From positions 868,001-932,000 of the forward strand of contig JARFIW010000884.1 of assembly GCA_036346225.1 (NCBI GenBank): DNA of 64,000 nt. Reading direction: 5' to 3'. Source of the DNA: Platerodrilus igneus. Lineage: Eukaryota > Arthropoda > Insecta > Coleoptera > Lycidae. Within the stretch, counting starts at the first letter, position 1, and each line of letters opens with the position of its first letter. A model generated the notes under the pieces. That model did not search any database. It had not been told where the DNA came from and saw nothing but the letters and a program-made list of their open reading frames with translations. The position numbers and the translations under genes were made by a program. Positions 1 to 10,521 of the stretch are shown one piece after another.

Positions 1-1
1 A

Positions 2-1227
2 ATGCGATTAGCTAGGGAAGAATCGAATAGAGCGATGGAGGAGTCTAACAGAAAATTAGAACTGCTAAGCGATGAATCTAATAGAGCTAGGGAGGAGTCC
101 AACCAAAAATTAGAGCAGATAAGCGGGAAAATTGAGCAGTCGACTAAAGAATTTACAGAGTTTAAAAATAGTCTTACCATAAAGATGGGGGAAGTTGAAA
201 ATAGGGTTGAAAAAAATGAGCGTGATATTACAGGTCTTCGACAGGAAATGGGACATTTAAGGTCCGAAGTACGCATTTTTTGTGAAGAAGAGATTAATGT
301 AAAAATGACTGAAGTAACGGACTCATGTAGGGATCAGTTAGGCAGGGTAGAACGCGAAGTTAGTAGTATCAAATACAACATGTCAAATTTAACGGGGGAT
401 GGTCCCAGATTCTCTACAGGTGGAGTATCATTGGACCAACACATGAAGTTTTATGGCGATAACAGGGTAAATCCACAAATTTTTATTAATGTGGGAAATT
501 TATTTGACGAACAGACTAAACTGAATACGATAAAGGCTTTATTAAAGGACAACGCGGAAGCATGGTACAATTTAGTAGGACAGGACATAGACACGTATCA
601 GGACTTTGAAAACAAATTTTTACAACATTACTGGAGTGATCACAAACAGGATCAGATTAGGGACGACTTGATTACAGGAAAATTTAAGGGAGAGTTTGCA
701 GGTTCTAGGGAGCAATATGCCATCCGCAAGTACAGTGTGGCCAAACAACTGAATCCACCATTGACGGACAGACAGATTATTAAGTACCTATCACGACATT
801 TTGAACTGGAAATTAGACAACACGTGGCCTTACAAAACATCACAGAACGGGAGACATTTTAGAGTATTTGCAGAGATATGACGATGTATGTGTAGGACGG
901 ACAAGAGAGATACGAGAACGAAACGTTAACACAGTTAGGTTTGACAACAGGACACCGAATTATCCGAGACGGCCTGACTACAACAGAAATTTTCGACCGA
1001 ATTGGGAACGACGAGGACAGGAATACAGGAGCAATAGTGCGACTAGGGGACCGACGCCAAGACCTAGTTACACGAGACAGAACAGTTTACCGGAAGTAAA
1101 CAGGACTGTGACCAGCACGCCGAATAGAGACAGGGACACGGATATTAACACGAGGAGGACGTACGCACAGGTTGTAGAAGGACAACCAGGACCAAGCACG
1201 GAAAACAGGATGGGACAGGATTTTTAG
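2..1227 (+). pseudogene. Gag polyprotein, frameshifted
   Basis: Retrotransposon gag. The first ~130 residues are charged and heptad-like, with repeated EESNR/DESNR motifs, and predict a coiled coil. Residues ~145-285 match the capsid-like retrotransposon gag fold (FYGDNRVNP, AEAWYNLVGQD, HYWSDHKQDQIRDDL, LSRHFELEIRQHV). The frame stops at 860-862, but the protein visibly continues in another frame from about 852 to 1227. A one-base loss in the G run near 849-851 would explain this. The second part (to 1227) is rich in Arg, Asn, Pro and Thr and resembles a nucleocapsid tail without a clear CCHC knuckle. The apparent start at 2 is only the window edge. Confidence 0.7.
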
Positions 1228-1433
1228 AACGTGACAGACCACTAGATTTCTGTGTAAATGTATATGAACATCCACGTGAATTTTTCAAAATTGAGGAGGA
1301 AGTAGAGCCAGAAACTGAGGAAAAATTATGTTTGCCAATTATTAATTTAGAAATTTTTGAAAATAATGTAGAAGTATTACTTGATACAGGGGCAGAGGCG
1401 AGTTTAATATCGGAGGAATTCGTCACAGCATAA
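1228..1433 (+). pseudogene. Retroviral-type aspartic protease fragment (pol start)
   Basis: In the -1 frame relative to the end of gag, an open stretch leads to VLLDTGAEASLISEEF, the active-site region of retropepsins (catalytic Asp in DTG, 1383-1391). The shift falls in a run of five T just before the gag stop at 1225-1227, so programmed -1 frameshifting is possible, but the copy is decayed and this cannot be told from mutation. The frame ends at 1431-1433, about ten residues after the motif, so only the N-terminal part of the protease remains. Confidence 0.6.
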
Positions 1434-1632
1434 ATTGTGATGATCTATAAAAGAGGTTTAATTTCTTAGTAAATGTACGGGGTTGTTTGAATCATTGTAA
1501 AGGCTGGAACGTACGGCCGAAACGTTTGATAGAATTGTTATGCAAAAAATAAAGATGGTATAGATTTGTATTTTTCGTATATATTCTTTTCAAGTTAAAT
1601 GACCTTAAAACCCAAGAAAATCATACATTTAA

Positions 1633-1676
<44 letters not shown>

Positions 1677-2444
1677 ATGTCATATAAAGGTCATTAAGCA
1701 CGATACCGTGTACATACAACACTCTAATACTAGAAAAAAATAAAGAGAATTATCTAAGTACTAGTACTTATATTCCGTAATTGTAAATATTCTGTATATT
1801 TATACCATAAGTGCGAAAATCCGTGACGTGATAAGCGTTATTTATGTTACTCAATTGTATCTTTAAATAGTACATATTAGGAAAGTAAAAATGTGTGAAT
1901 ATTCTCAGACCTAAAAAACATTCGATACCATTTAAAACGCGTTCCGTGGTTCTGAAAGTACTTTTATTTAAAATATTACTTCAAACACGTTCAGTTCATT
2001 TTAATGGTAAGATTGAGATATAGCATATTTCATTACATTTAATTAAAAAGCAATGTAAAACATGCAGTCGTGTATTTCATTTTTCTAGATTATTCGAAAA
2101 TCTAACATCGTTCACCAAGTAGCAAATAACCAATAAATCAAAATAACAGATACGCATTTTATCGTTTATTTAATTAGGAACTATAGTAAGACATTTATTG
2201 ATGTAATAAATCAAATAGATAACGAGCAGTGACAGCTAACAGATAAGCATTTTTCATTCAATAAGGATCCCAATTAAGAACTATAACATAAAATTAGACA
2301 TTTAAGGATGTAATAAATAAAAAATAACAGCAATTTAGATAAGATAATGTCCTATTTAGGTATCATTGCGAGCTCATTTCCGGAAAAAGTTACTTCAGCC
2401 ACGTGAATGGAACCAGTCGGATTTTTCTGGATCTTAATGACATA
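1434..2444. other. AT-rich non-coding stretch
   Basis: No gene or recognisable repeat is seen, apart from the (TA)n tract at 1636-1674. Confidence 0.5.
1636..1674. repeat. (TA)n microsatellite
   Basis: About 39 bp of uninterrupted TA dinucleotides. Confidence 0.95.
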
Positions 2445-3060
2445 GGAAAGACAACAAACATAGAAACAAGGAAAAGATTGATTAAAACATATATGTAGAG
2501 CACAGCACTGTATGGCTGTGAAGCCTGGACAGTAGGAGAAACGAACAAGAAAAAGGTAGAAGCCTTTGAAATGTGGTGCTACAGACGTATGATGAAGATA
2601 TCATGGACAGACAAAGTTAAGAACGAAGAGGTACTAAAAATGGTAGGGGAAGAAAGAAATATGTGGAAAACGGTAAAAAATAGGAGAGATAGGATGATAG
2701 GTCACATACTACGGCATAAGGGAATAGTGCGGAATATATTAGAAGCAGAGATAAGAAAAAAAAGAAGAGGTAGTAGACCTACGTTAGACTACTGCACACA
2801 GATAGTGAAAGCTGTAGGCTGTAGGGGTTTCAGGGAAATGTGTAGGCTAGCTCAGAATAGAAATCAATGGAGGTACGCATCCAACCAGTCCCAAGAAGGA
2901 TAAATTAATGACGAAGAAAGTAACTGTACTTAAACATGATGATTATTATAAGCAACTACAAGTATTGGTTGGGCAATATTCTCGAATAATGTTAATTGTG
3001 TGAAAGGATTTACTGGAAAACTATTCTTTCGGCAAATGTCTAAGTGTTGGGGGATCTTGG
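2445..3060 (+). mobile_element. RTE-like LINE, 3' fragment (ORF2 C-terminus and tail)
   Basis: The open stretch 2571-2903 encodes the C-terminal domain typical of CFDP2/RTE-like LINE ORF2 proteins in insects: FEMWCYRRMMKISWTDKV, then MVGEERNMWKTVK, RDRMIGHILRHKG and AQNRNQWRYASNQ. Upstream (from about 2445) the same protein continues with one stop (YGCEAWTVGE region after TAG at 2495-2497). A tail with (GAT)-rich sequence and a GC-rich hairpin remnant (3036-3060) follows. It matches 59870-60510 in the same orientation. Endonuclease and reverse transcriptase domains are absent, as in 5'-truncated LINE copies. Confidence 0.75.
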
Positions 3061-3089
3061 TAACCCCCCTCACTGAATCTCGGTGAAAT

Positions 3090-3415
3090 AGGGCCTAAAA
3101 TTAGAAAACAATAGAAGGAGAACATAGCTGTATACATGCTGTGTGAGAATTTCAGGGAACTGTGTAGGCTAGCTCAGAATATAAATAAGTGCAGGTATGT
3201 GTCCAACCAGTTTTGAGACGGATAACCTAATGACGAAAAAAGAAGCGCAAATAAATCTATTGATTATTGTAAACAACTACATGTGTTGGTTGTGAAATAT
3301 CTGCAACTAATGTTAACTGTGCGAAAAGATATATTGGAAAAAAAATTAAATCGGTGAATGTTTAAGTGCTGGGGGAACTTGGCAGCCACAGGCTGCTTAC
3401 CCCCCTTCACAACCG
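3090..3415 (+). mobile_element. Second RTE-like LINE tail, internally deleted
   Basis: This repeats the last part of the preceding unit: the segment encoding the CRLAQN-like end, the (GAT)-rich tail, and then the terminal hairpin (GGGGG, GGCAGCC, ACA, GGCTGC, CCCCC at about 3371-3405). It matches 60545-60875. Coding capacity is lost. Confidence 0.65.
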
Positions 3416-3427
3416 TTCATTTACATT

Positions 3428-3720
3428 TCCAATGCTCCACCCGAAGATACTACATTGGCCATGAGGCGAGTTTTTTGTTGCCTGGAAATTAGAATTTGCC
3501 GAACCCTTGCCGTTCCAGGCAAGCTAGGGATCTTTAACGTGCGTAACAACACTCACACACGGTACCTCTATTTAACCTCTTATCCGAACGAGGGCGTAAT
3601 TTTTGTGAAAAATGCTCACCTGCCATTTTTCAAGCAGTCAGTCGGCCGTGTCGGGATATGAACCCAGGACCTTGGGATCCGTAGTCTTACGCTTACTACA
3701 TTGATCCACGGCGACGCCCC
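3428..3720 (-). mobile_element. tRNA-derived SINE (copy 1)
   Basis: Read on the minus strand, the element begins with a tRNA-like head (A-box-like GTGGATCAATGTAGTAAGCG; B-box region GGGTTCATATCCCGACAC), followed by a body containing GTGTGTGAGTGTTGTTACGC and CACGTTAAAGATCCC, and ends at GGTGGAGCATTGG. Four further copies exist here (3745-4030, 16139-16372, 60891-61174, 61191-61440). Comparing them defines the unit as about 285 bp. The RNA polymerase III promoter role is inferred from the boxes. Confidence 0.75.
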
Positions 3721-3744
3721 ACTTCACAACCGTGCATTTATATT

Positions 3745-4030
3745 TCCAATGCTCCACCAGAAGGTACTACATTGGCCAGGAGGCGACTTTTTTGTTGCCT
3801 GGAAATTTAGAATTTTGCCGAACCCTTGCCATTCCAGGCAAGGTAGGGATCTTTAACGTGCGTGACAACACTCACACACGAGACCTCCATTTAACCTCTC
3901 ATCCGAACGAGCGCGTAATTTTTGTGAAAAATGCTCACCTGTCATTTTTCAAGCAGTCGGCCGTATCGGGATTTGAACCCGGCACCTTGGGATCCGTTAC
4001 TACATTGATCCACGGCGACGCCCCCCCCCC
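3745..4030 (-). mobile_element. tRNA-derived SINE (copy 2)
   Basis: Same family as 3428-3720 and placed in tandem with it. The B-box (GGGTTCAAATCCCGA on the minus strand) is intact. About 13 bases between the A and B boxes are missing compared with copy 1. A C run at 4020-4031 borders the tRNA-like end. Confidence 0.75.
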
Positions 4031-4039
4031 CTTCACAAC

Positions 4040-4560
4040 CACTGGATGTCGGAGAAATAGGGTATATAATTGTAAAACAATAGAAGGTGACCGAACTGCA
4101 TCTAACAAGAAAGAACAGCGCGCGCCTATGAGGAAAGACAACAAACATACAACAAGAAGAAAATTGTTGAATGCATATGTGTGGAGCACAGCACAGTATG
4201 CCTATGAAATACGGGCAGTCTGAAAAGCAGACAGAAAAACGGTAGCAGCCTTTTGAAATGCTGTGCTTCAGATGTATGAGGATGGACAGACAAAGTTAAT
4301 AACAAATAGGTTATAGAAATATTAGGGAAACAAGGATATCTGTGGAAAAAAAATAGAAGAAATAGAAGGGCAGACTACGTTCTAAGGCATTTTTGGGGAA
4401 TAGTATGGGATATATTACAAGCAGAGATAGGAAAAAAGAGGTAGATGTAGACCTTGATCAGATAGTGATAGATGCAGACTGCAAATTTCAGGGAAATCCG
4501 TAGGTTAGTTCAGAATAGGAAACTATGATGAAGACCTAATGATGATGAATGATGTTGGAA
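4040..4560 (+). mobile_element. Third, strongly decayed RTE-like LINE tail
   Basis: Relics of the same ORF2 C-terminus can be followed (GTGTGGAGCACAGCACAGTA at 4179-4198, then segments matching ISWTDKV, GEE..MWK and GHILRH), with many small indels, ending in AAGACCTAATGATGATGAAT. It matches 61480-61990, including the sequence after the SINE pair, so the order of parts is the same at both loci. Confidence 0.6.
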
Positions 4561-5494
4561 TTTATTCTATATAAACCTGTTCAAGAATCGGAACGGGATA
4601 AATTGTCAATTAATTGAGTTTAGTTTATGTTCGTGTATTACTGCACGTTTAAAAATATCTGTCAATAAATAATAATGAATTTTAAAGTTGAGAGTTGAGA
4701 GTTGATTTTAATCCGAGTAGGAATAACTAAGATTTGAAATAAATACTGGAACTAGTTAAAGAATGAATGGTGATAAAATCCTGCAAATGGAAGAATGATA
4801 TAAATTTTTCAAAGCCATTTATTTGTAAATTATTTTGGAAACAATGAAACGACATGCATATGGATGTGGAGGTCTAATTAATTACACTATTTTGAAATGG
4901 ACAAGTTTATAACCACCAGCATAATCTAATGATGAAAGCAATTATACTATTGTTCTAAATCTATTACAAGACATTTTGTTTGCTCTATTTATTAAATTAC
5001 ACAAGCATTTTGGTTATACGTTTTTTTTGGTAAGTGTATAATTTAAATTTTCTATGAAGTCGAATTCCGCTTACATTTGGCAATTAAAAGAGGGTGTATT
5101 GAATGCATCTGATCAACTACGTTTGACACTGAAGTGAGAAGGATTATTAAAATTGTCCATTTTCAATTTTAAAAATCTGTGCATAGTGTGACTTACATTT
5201 GTGAAATACTGATTAGAGAGAGAAATTTTATGGACTCCGTGCTAGTATCTAGTAGTTAAAAATATTTTTTAGACTTAAGAAATGCTAATGAAGTTAGACT
5301 ATATCTAATGTTTGTATGTAAGTTTTTTTTGTAATATTGTTCAAGAAAGATGTATATGGATGTGGATGCAGCAATTGTTAGTGAATATTTTGATGTCATT
5401 ATAAGTTTGACGTTGGATTTTCGTTATTTCATTCAGAAAGGTACAGCACTTTTATTAGCTTCCAACGTCAAGCCACATCAGCTACAAACCACAG

Positions 5495-5495
<1 letters not shown>
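4561..5495. other. AT-rich non-coding stretch
   Basis: No gene, repeat or RNA was recognised here. Confidence 0.45.

Positions 5496-5536
<41 letters not shown>
5496..5536. repeat. (TA)n microsatellite
   Basis: About 41 bp of TA repeats, directly adjoining the left arm of the palindrome at 5537. Confidence 0.95.
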
Positions 5537-5539
<3 letters not shown>

Positions 5540-6508
5540 TCTCTAAACCTATTCCTCTTTTTATATATTTGCCTCGGCTAGCTCACTCTAATTAGCATAG
5601 AGTGTCCAACGACACGACAATAAAAACTGTTTAACCTCCTTTTCTCTAGCTCCTATCTGTTAAAATAATGTAAATGAAGCAAACCACAAATTCGTATAAT
5701 AATGGACAATATTTACACTTTGTATTTTAATAACTTATTAATTTGATTTTATATTCAAAAATTAGCTTCTCCCGTTGACTCTTAGCGTAGTTTCCTCAAC
5801 TCGTTGACCAGAATAATTACTTAAATCTGCTTGAATTCTCCCTTCGGATTTTACCCAGATACTCCGAAGGGAAAAATTCAAACAAATTTAATTAATCATT
5901 CTGGTCAACGAGTTGAGGTAACTACGCTAAGAATCAAATTGACAGGGAGAAGCTGTACCAGAGAATAAAATTGGAAACAATCCAGGAGTGCTGACAATCC
6001 ACATACAGAGGCAGTTCCAAGAAACAAGCAGGAAAAACGCAGGTCAGAGATATATTATCCTTTATTAACATAAGACTGTACCTCAAATTTTAACATTTGC
6101 TATTATTTGTATCGAAGTATTTGTAAGGGTAATCAAAAATTTTTTGTGAATTTATGCAAATAGAAAGAAGGTCATTTGAACGTTCAAAAGTGCTTGAAGT
6201 AAATTACAGTGGTATTTTTGCTGACTTTAAGGGAGTATGATTTTGGTGTAAGTAGATAAATATCAATATTTCATTCGGGGGTTAATTTTTGAATACAAAA
6301 TCAAAGTAAAAAGTTATTAAAATACAAAGTGTACATATTCTCGATTATTATACAAATTTTGGTTACTTTCGTTTTCATTATTCTAATAGATAGGAGCTTG
6401 ATATAAACGGGGTTAAACATTCTTTATTGTCGTGTCGTCAGGCACTCTGTGTCGATTAGATTGAGCTAGTCGAGGTATATAGAAACAGAGGTTTCTGCGT
6501 TTCTAAAT
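5537..6508. repeat. Large imperfect inverted repeat (arms ~230 bp)
   Basis: The left arm (5537-5768) and the reverse complement of the right arm (6285-6508) align along their length. Shared blocks include the GACACGACAATAAA motif, TAGCTCCTATCTGTTA/AAGCTCCTATCTATTA and ACACTTTGTATTTTAATAAC. The spacer (about 5769-6284) holds a second inverted repeat (5764-5957). No coding frame was seen. The layout suggests a foldback/MITE-type element or two head-to-head copies of a short repeat. Confidence 0.75.
5764..5957. repeat. Inner hairpin repeat (~95-bp arms)
   Basis: Left arm from AGCTTCTCCCGTTGACTC and right arm ending AATTGACAGGGAGAAGCT are inverted copies. They share CTTAGCGTAGTT, CCTCAACTCGTTGACCAGAA and TCCCTTCGGA. 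The turn is near 5860. It looks like a foldback-type miniature element inserted at the inner end of the larger palindrome's left arm, because the outer arms agree up to TTCAAAAATTA, where this repeat begins. Confidence 0.75.
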
Positions 6509-6583
6509 CCTATACCTCTGTTTCTATATACCTCGACTAGCTCAATCTAATCGACACAGAGTGCCTGACAACACGACAATAAA

Positions 6584-6585
<2 letters not shown>
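6421..6585. repeat. Near-perfect 72-bp inverted repeat
   Basis: Arms 6421-6492 and 6514-6585 are reverse complements with one mismatch over 72 bases, separated by a 21-base loop. The right arm is in the same orientation as the left arm of the larger palindrome, so the sequence ending in GACACGACAATAAA occurs three times here: at about 5540-5625 (+), 6421-6492 (-) and 6514-6585 (+). (TA)n tracts flank the outer copies. Confidence 0.9.

Positions 6586-6617
<32 letters not shown>
6586..6617. repeat. (TA)n microsatellite
   Basis: TA tract at the outer end of the right arm of the 6421-6585 hairpin. Confidence 0.95.
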
Positions 6618-6621
<4 letters not shown>

Positions 6622-6664
6622 TAGTTAATTACAGAAGGTAAGTTGATAAATACTATCGTATTAT

Positions 6665-6832
6665 AGTGAATAAGATGAAATAATAACTTAGACTTTTACG
6701 CATGGTTCCGGCAAAACCAGGATACAGGTTCAAGTCCTGTCCAAGACCTTATATTTTCCATCTTTCAATTACTAGCTCGATTTGAAATGATCATTTGGGC
6801 TTTGCATAAAAGTCTAAGTTATTATTTCATCT

Positions 6833-6838
<6 letters not shown>
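6665..6838. mobile_element. MITE-like element with tRNA-like internal arm
   Basis: Terminal inverted repeats of about 34 bp: left ATAAGATGAAATAATAACTT onward to TTTACGCA, and its inverse at 6803-6838, differing by one base near the inner end. The interior (6700-6760) contains ACAGGTTCAAGTCCTGT, a perfect 5-bp stem around a 7-base loop that looks like a tRNA T-arm and B-box, preceded by a short arm-like GGTTCCGGCAAAACC. No full tRNA cloverleaf fits, since D-arm and acceptor are missing. A (TA)n tract follows. Confidence 0.65.

Positions 6839-6885
<47 letters not shown>
6837..6885. repeat. (TA)n microsatellite
   Basis: About 49 bp of TA dinucleotides after the MITE-like element. Confidence 0.95.
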
Positions 6886-6889
<4 letters not shown>

Positions 6890-9800
6890 TGTGATACAGG
6901 TTTTTTAGATCTATTTGCACAACCAGAAGAATTTGATTTCCCAAAACCCTATCAAAACACTTTACCAATTGTTCTTTTGTTGATTAACAAATGCCCTGAT
7001 GAATATGCGTCGACTAACTCTGCTTGTAGGCACCTACTAACAATAATCACAAAATAATACACCTATGAACGTGGTGTTAATTCTCATATTTTCAATATAA
7101 GTTTGCAATACCTTTCTTTAAAGTTCAGTAAAATAAAATTTTAGATAAAACATAAATTTATCTTCTCTTTAGTTACATTCAAAATTATAACAAAGTATTT
7201 ACAGCAAATTGTGACGATATAGTATCTATAAAATTTTCAATAGTGATGTTTCTTGAACCAAACAAAAATTAATGATTCAGATAATTTAATGTTAAATATT
7301 TTGCGAATTACTCTACATAAAATAATTATTTTTCTTATCGTTGGCAGTACTGTGAGCGATTTTACAATTGAAATTATTACAAATGATGAAAATGTCATCA
7401 CTTTAAACTACGTTTAAAATTAATCCTAACTTTTAAATTATATCATGAGTACATGGTACAAATTGAACACACACACTTTTCCTATCACACCATTTGGCAC
7501 AAATAATAAGTTATTTATACTTTAACATAAAAATTATTTCTTGTATTTAATTTACAGTATAAGAAAATTTAAGTTGTGATTATTAAAGATTCTACTTAAT
7601 GAGGCAGATGCATAGAATTTTACTAATATAAAATTTATCACCAACACAAAACTTTTAAACTTTTATCAACGTTCAAAATACAGAAGAACAAAGGAAAATG
7701 TGGACGTTCTTACCAAATACTTTAAGTTGAACCAACCAAGATCAGCGATGCACCAAGAAGTTCATCTTAATAGTCTGTAGAATTTAACCAAAGCCTTCTA
7801 ATTAAACACCAGACATCTAACCTCAAAACCAGATTTGATACAGCATTATAGCTGAATTTTAATTCTTGAAATAAAAGCAGATTCTTGCTTGAATCTTATT
7901 TTCTAACCAAAAAACAGCCTCACTCCAAATTTGATACAGCATTAAAGTTGAATTTTAATTCTTGAAATAAAAATCAGCTTAACTTCCAATTTACGCCTCA
8001 CACTAGTTACATGCTACATCGAAATTCCATGTTACTTGAAAGACATTTGAAAAATGCACTACAATAATGCAATTACTAAAGTTTTACAAATTTACCTAAC
8101 CGACTTGCGACGTTATTATCGGGGCAGCCACGTTGGTTCGTCAAATTTATGTTACGTTGGCTCGTGGCCGTACGTAACACAAAGAAAAACAAAGAAAGGA
8201 CCGGGCTCAATCGGAGAGTAGGGGGGGGGTTGTAGAAAGCAGACCAACATATAAGGTACGCGGCTGTAAGGAATTAGTAACAGTACCTGCAATAGAAAAA
8301 TTAGAATAGTAAATCTGGAAAAAAAACAAATTAGTCCTGCAAACCTGAAACAAAGAAAAAGCATAGCATACGGATCAAGTATAAATTGTTCAGTACTTTG
8401 TAGAATAAAAAAACTGTTGGGATAATCTATATAATATAACAACGTTAAAAGCAAAATAACAAATCTTTAGTACAAAGTGAGGTAATATTGGGGAGTAGCA
8501 GAAACGTTTCCTCACACACCAATTAGACATAAAGCAGATAAAATTTTAACAAAATATAAATAGGTAAACACAATTAATATGAGTAGTCCAGTAGTATTGA
8601 TTTTTCTCTTTTTTTTTCTTTTATTTAAAATAGCATGCAAGTCTATGGTAAAAGGTATCAGAACGCCAAAGGTATGGCAAAGCAACGGACAGGTATTTAA
8701 AGTAAAAACAAGTAGGAAATAGTTCAACTTACAAAGAGTCCTTCAGCAACGCTTCCTCGCAATTGAACGTGGGATTCCCGATGTCCTGCACTAACGAAGC
8801 ACTGCACCCTTGACTGCGAGGGTGTGGATGGAATTTCTCACACTTTACACTAATCAAGCCTACGTATTTCACTGGTGTTAGCAGCGGACATTATCATGCT
8901 GGTGGAACTACGTAACATCGATAAATCTCTTGTTAATTCTATTTCCTGAGACAATAATTTTGAAAGATTTTGTAACACAAATTGTGAAGAAAAATAGTAA
9001 TAAAAATTTAGAGTCACGGGCTTTCAAGGCACGACGTAATGCATTAAACTAACAGTAACGTGAAGTGTTTTATTTGCTACCTATGGTAACAAAGGAAAAG
9101 CTAATGCTTTTGCATAACCAAATTCGCGCAAACAAAGATCTATTTTAGATTCGTTGGGGTTAGAAAATTCAGGAACTACAGTACCAACTGTCTTTACAAG
9201 TGAATGAGATACCTGTTCATAAGAAGCAACCTCTTTTTTTTTTACTAAACCTGCTACAACTGTATCACCATTTTTAGAAACATTCAAGTTTTAAAACTGT
9301 GTTTGAATAAACTAAAGTATACACTACCCTGATAAGAAAAACGAGGCCACGAAAACTAGATCGCACACAGTTCAAATATAGCAAGACAAATCCACAAAAA
9401 AACACAATTAGTAAAGCGACGGTATCACTAAGTCAATCTTCCGTAAAAACAACCACGTGCGGTCGGGTTTTCCAAGTTCTACGACTTTTTATTTCTAACA
9501 GAAAAGCAACAAAAACAATTTGTCGTGCAATGCGTAATCACTAAGTCAATGTTCCGTAAACCTTTTATTATACAAGAAAAACAACTAAAGACACAATCAG
9601 CAAAGCAACGCGTATCACTCAAAGTACTTAATATACCGCAACCAAGAACAAAAACCGACTACGCATCTGTACATAACAACTTGTTGTTATTACCGCCGCA
9701 CTTCTTGTCAATCCAACACGTTACATCTAAAAGCATACCTCATTCAAAGGTAATCAGAACTACACTTCTTATCTGTTTATATTTAGACTCGTATATCCAC

Positions 9801-10254
9801 ATAAGGAACAACATTTATATGAATAGCAATTTATCATTAATTCCAAGCGGTTTGTAATTTTCACTAAGTTGGAAAACAATTTACGAATAATTCTATTTAA
9901 AATTCATTCATTGCAATGTATTTATTAATGAAAAGCGATCTTCAATTAAACCATCTTTTAAGAGTAATACCCGCGAGTTAAATTGCATACAATATAGAAC
10001 TAGTAGTTGCAGAAATGTAATTACGCATTGGGAAAAAGGCGTAACAAGGTTAAGCTGTAAAAATGCCCGTTACAGATTGCTTAATGAAGTTTCATCAGGA
10101 TCAATCACGGTAACTATGAAAATGCACCGCCAGTCGCCTTCAAGTCCATTTATCTCTCTTTTAACAAAACTCTGCAAGTGCCTCATGTTCACTTGGAGCA
10201 CTATCACAATAGAATGATACTTGATCAACGAGTATATTCGGATATTCACTAGCA
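6886..10254. other. Long AT-rich stretch without recognisable gene
   Basis: No supported gene. A direct duplication sits at 7832-7977. The part around 8100-8280 is richer in G and C, with two near copies of ACGTTGGTTCG and a G run at 8221-8229. Short open frames on the minus strand at 8152-8454 and 8512-8727 are hydrophobic, low-complexity and unsupported. Confidence 0.45.
7832..7977. repeat. Short tandem duplication, 97-bp offset
   Basis: The block from ATTTGATACAGCATTA to CTTGAAATAAAA occurs at 7832-7880 and again at 7929-7977 with few changes. The sequence between differs, so only about 49 bp of each unit is clearly conserved. Confidence 0.8.
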
Positions 10255-10521
10255 TCTTGTAGAAACTGGAATGATGCAGGTAGATCACGTACTGTTAGAT
10301 CATCACAGATCGAAGAAGCTGATCTATATGAAATAGAAGAACATCCACATAGCACCGGAAAAATTAGTGAACATTTAAATATTAACTATCAAGTTGTTTG
10401 CCGTATACTGCGTGATTCTCTGCTACATCCTTACCACATTCAAAGGGTGCGACCGCTCCTTCCTCGAGATTTCCCTTTAAAGATTAATTTTAATTCCTGT
10501 CCTGGTACCGTATTAGGGTAG
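10255..10521 (+). pseudogene. Tc1/mariner-superfamily transposase fragment (DNA-binding part)
   Basis: An open segment in one frame reads DAGRSRTVRSSQIEEADLYE, then HPHSTGKISEHLNINYQVV, then CRILRDSLLHPYHIQRVRPL. This is the helix-turn-helix and linker region seen in insect IS630/Tc1/mariner-type transposases, where the R.L....L.PYH..RVQ.L pattern is typical. It runs into a stop at 10519-10521. No catalytic DDE domain is found downstream, so this is an isolated, decayed piece. The family is inferred from the linker motif only. Confidence 0.55.

Larger units (their letters stand above)
1..1433 (+). mobile_element. Truncated Ty3/Gypsy-type retrotransposon (gag plus start of protease)
   Basis: The window opens inside a retroelement. 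A gag-like reading frame is followed by a basic, Arg/Asn-rich nucleocapsid-like tail and then, in another frame, by an aspartic-protease motif (DTGAEASLIS, motif at 1383-1394). Reverse transcriptase, RNase H and integrase are absent: the coding similarity stops at about 1430 and AT-rich non-coding DNA follows. The 5' end lies outside the window. Order and motifs fit a Gypsy-type element of arthropods; exact clade cannot be given from this fragment. Confidence 0.75.

Noticed and set aside
6700..6760. Possible tRNA gene
   Set aside because: Only a T-arm and an arm-like piece fit; D-arm and acceptor stem are absent and the motif sits within inverted repeats.
8152..8727. Hydrophobic minus-strand frames of 100 and 71 codons
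   Set aside because: Hydrophobicity is from T-rich sequence; no start context, splice sites or family resemblance.
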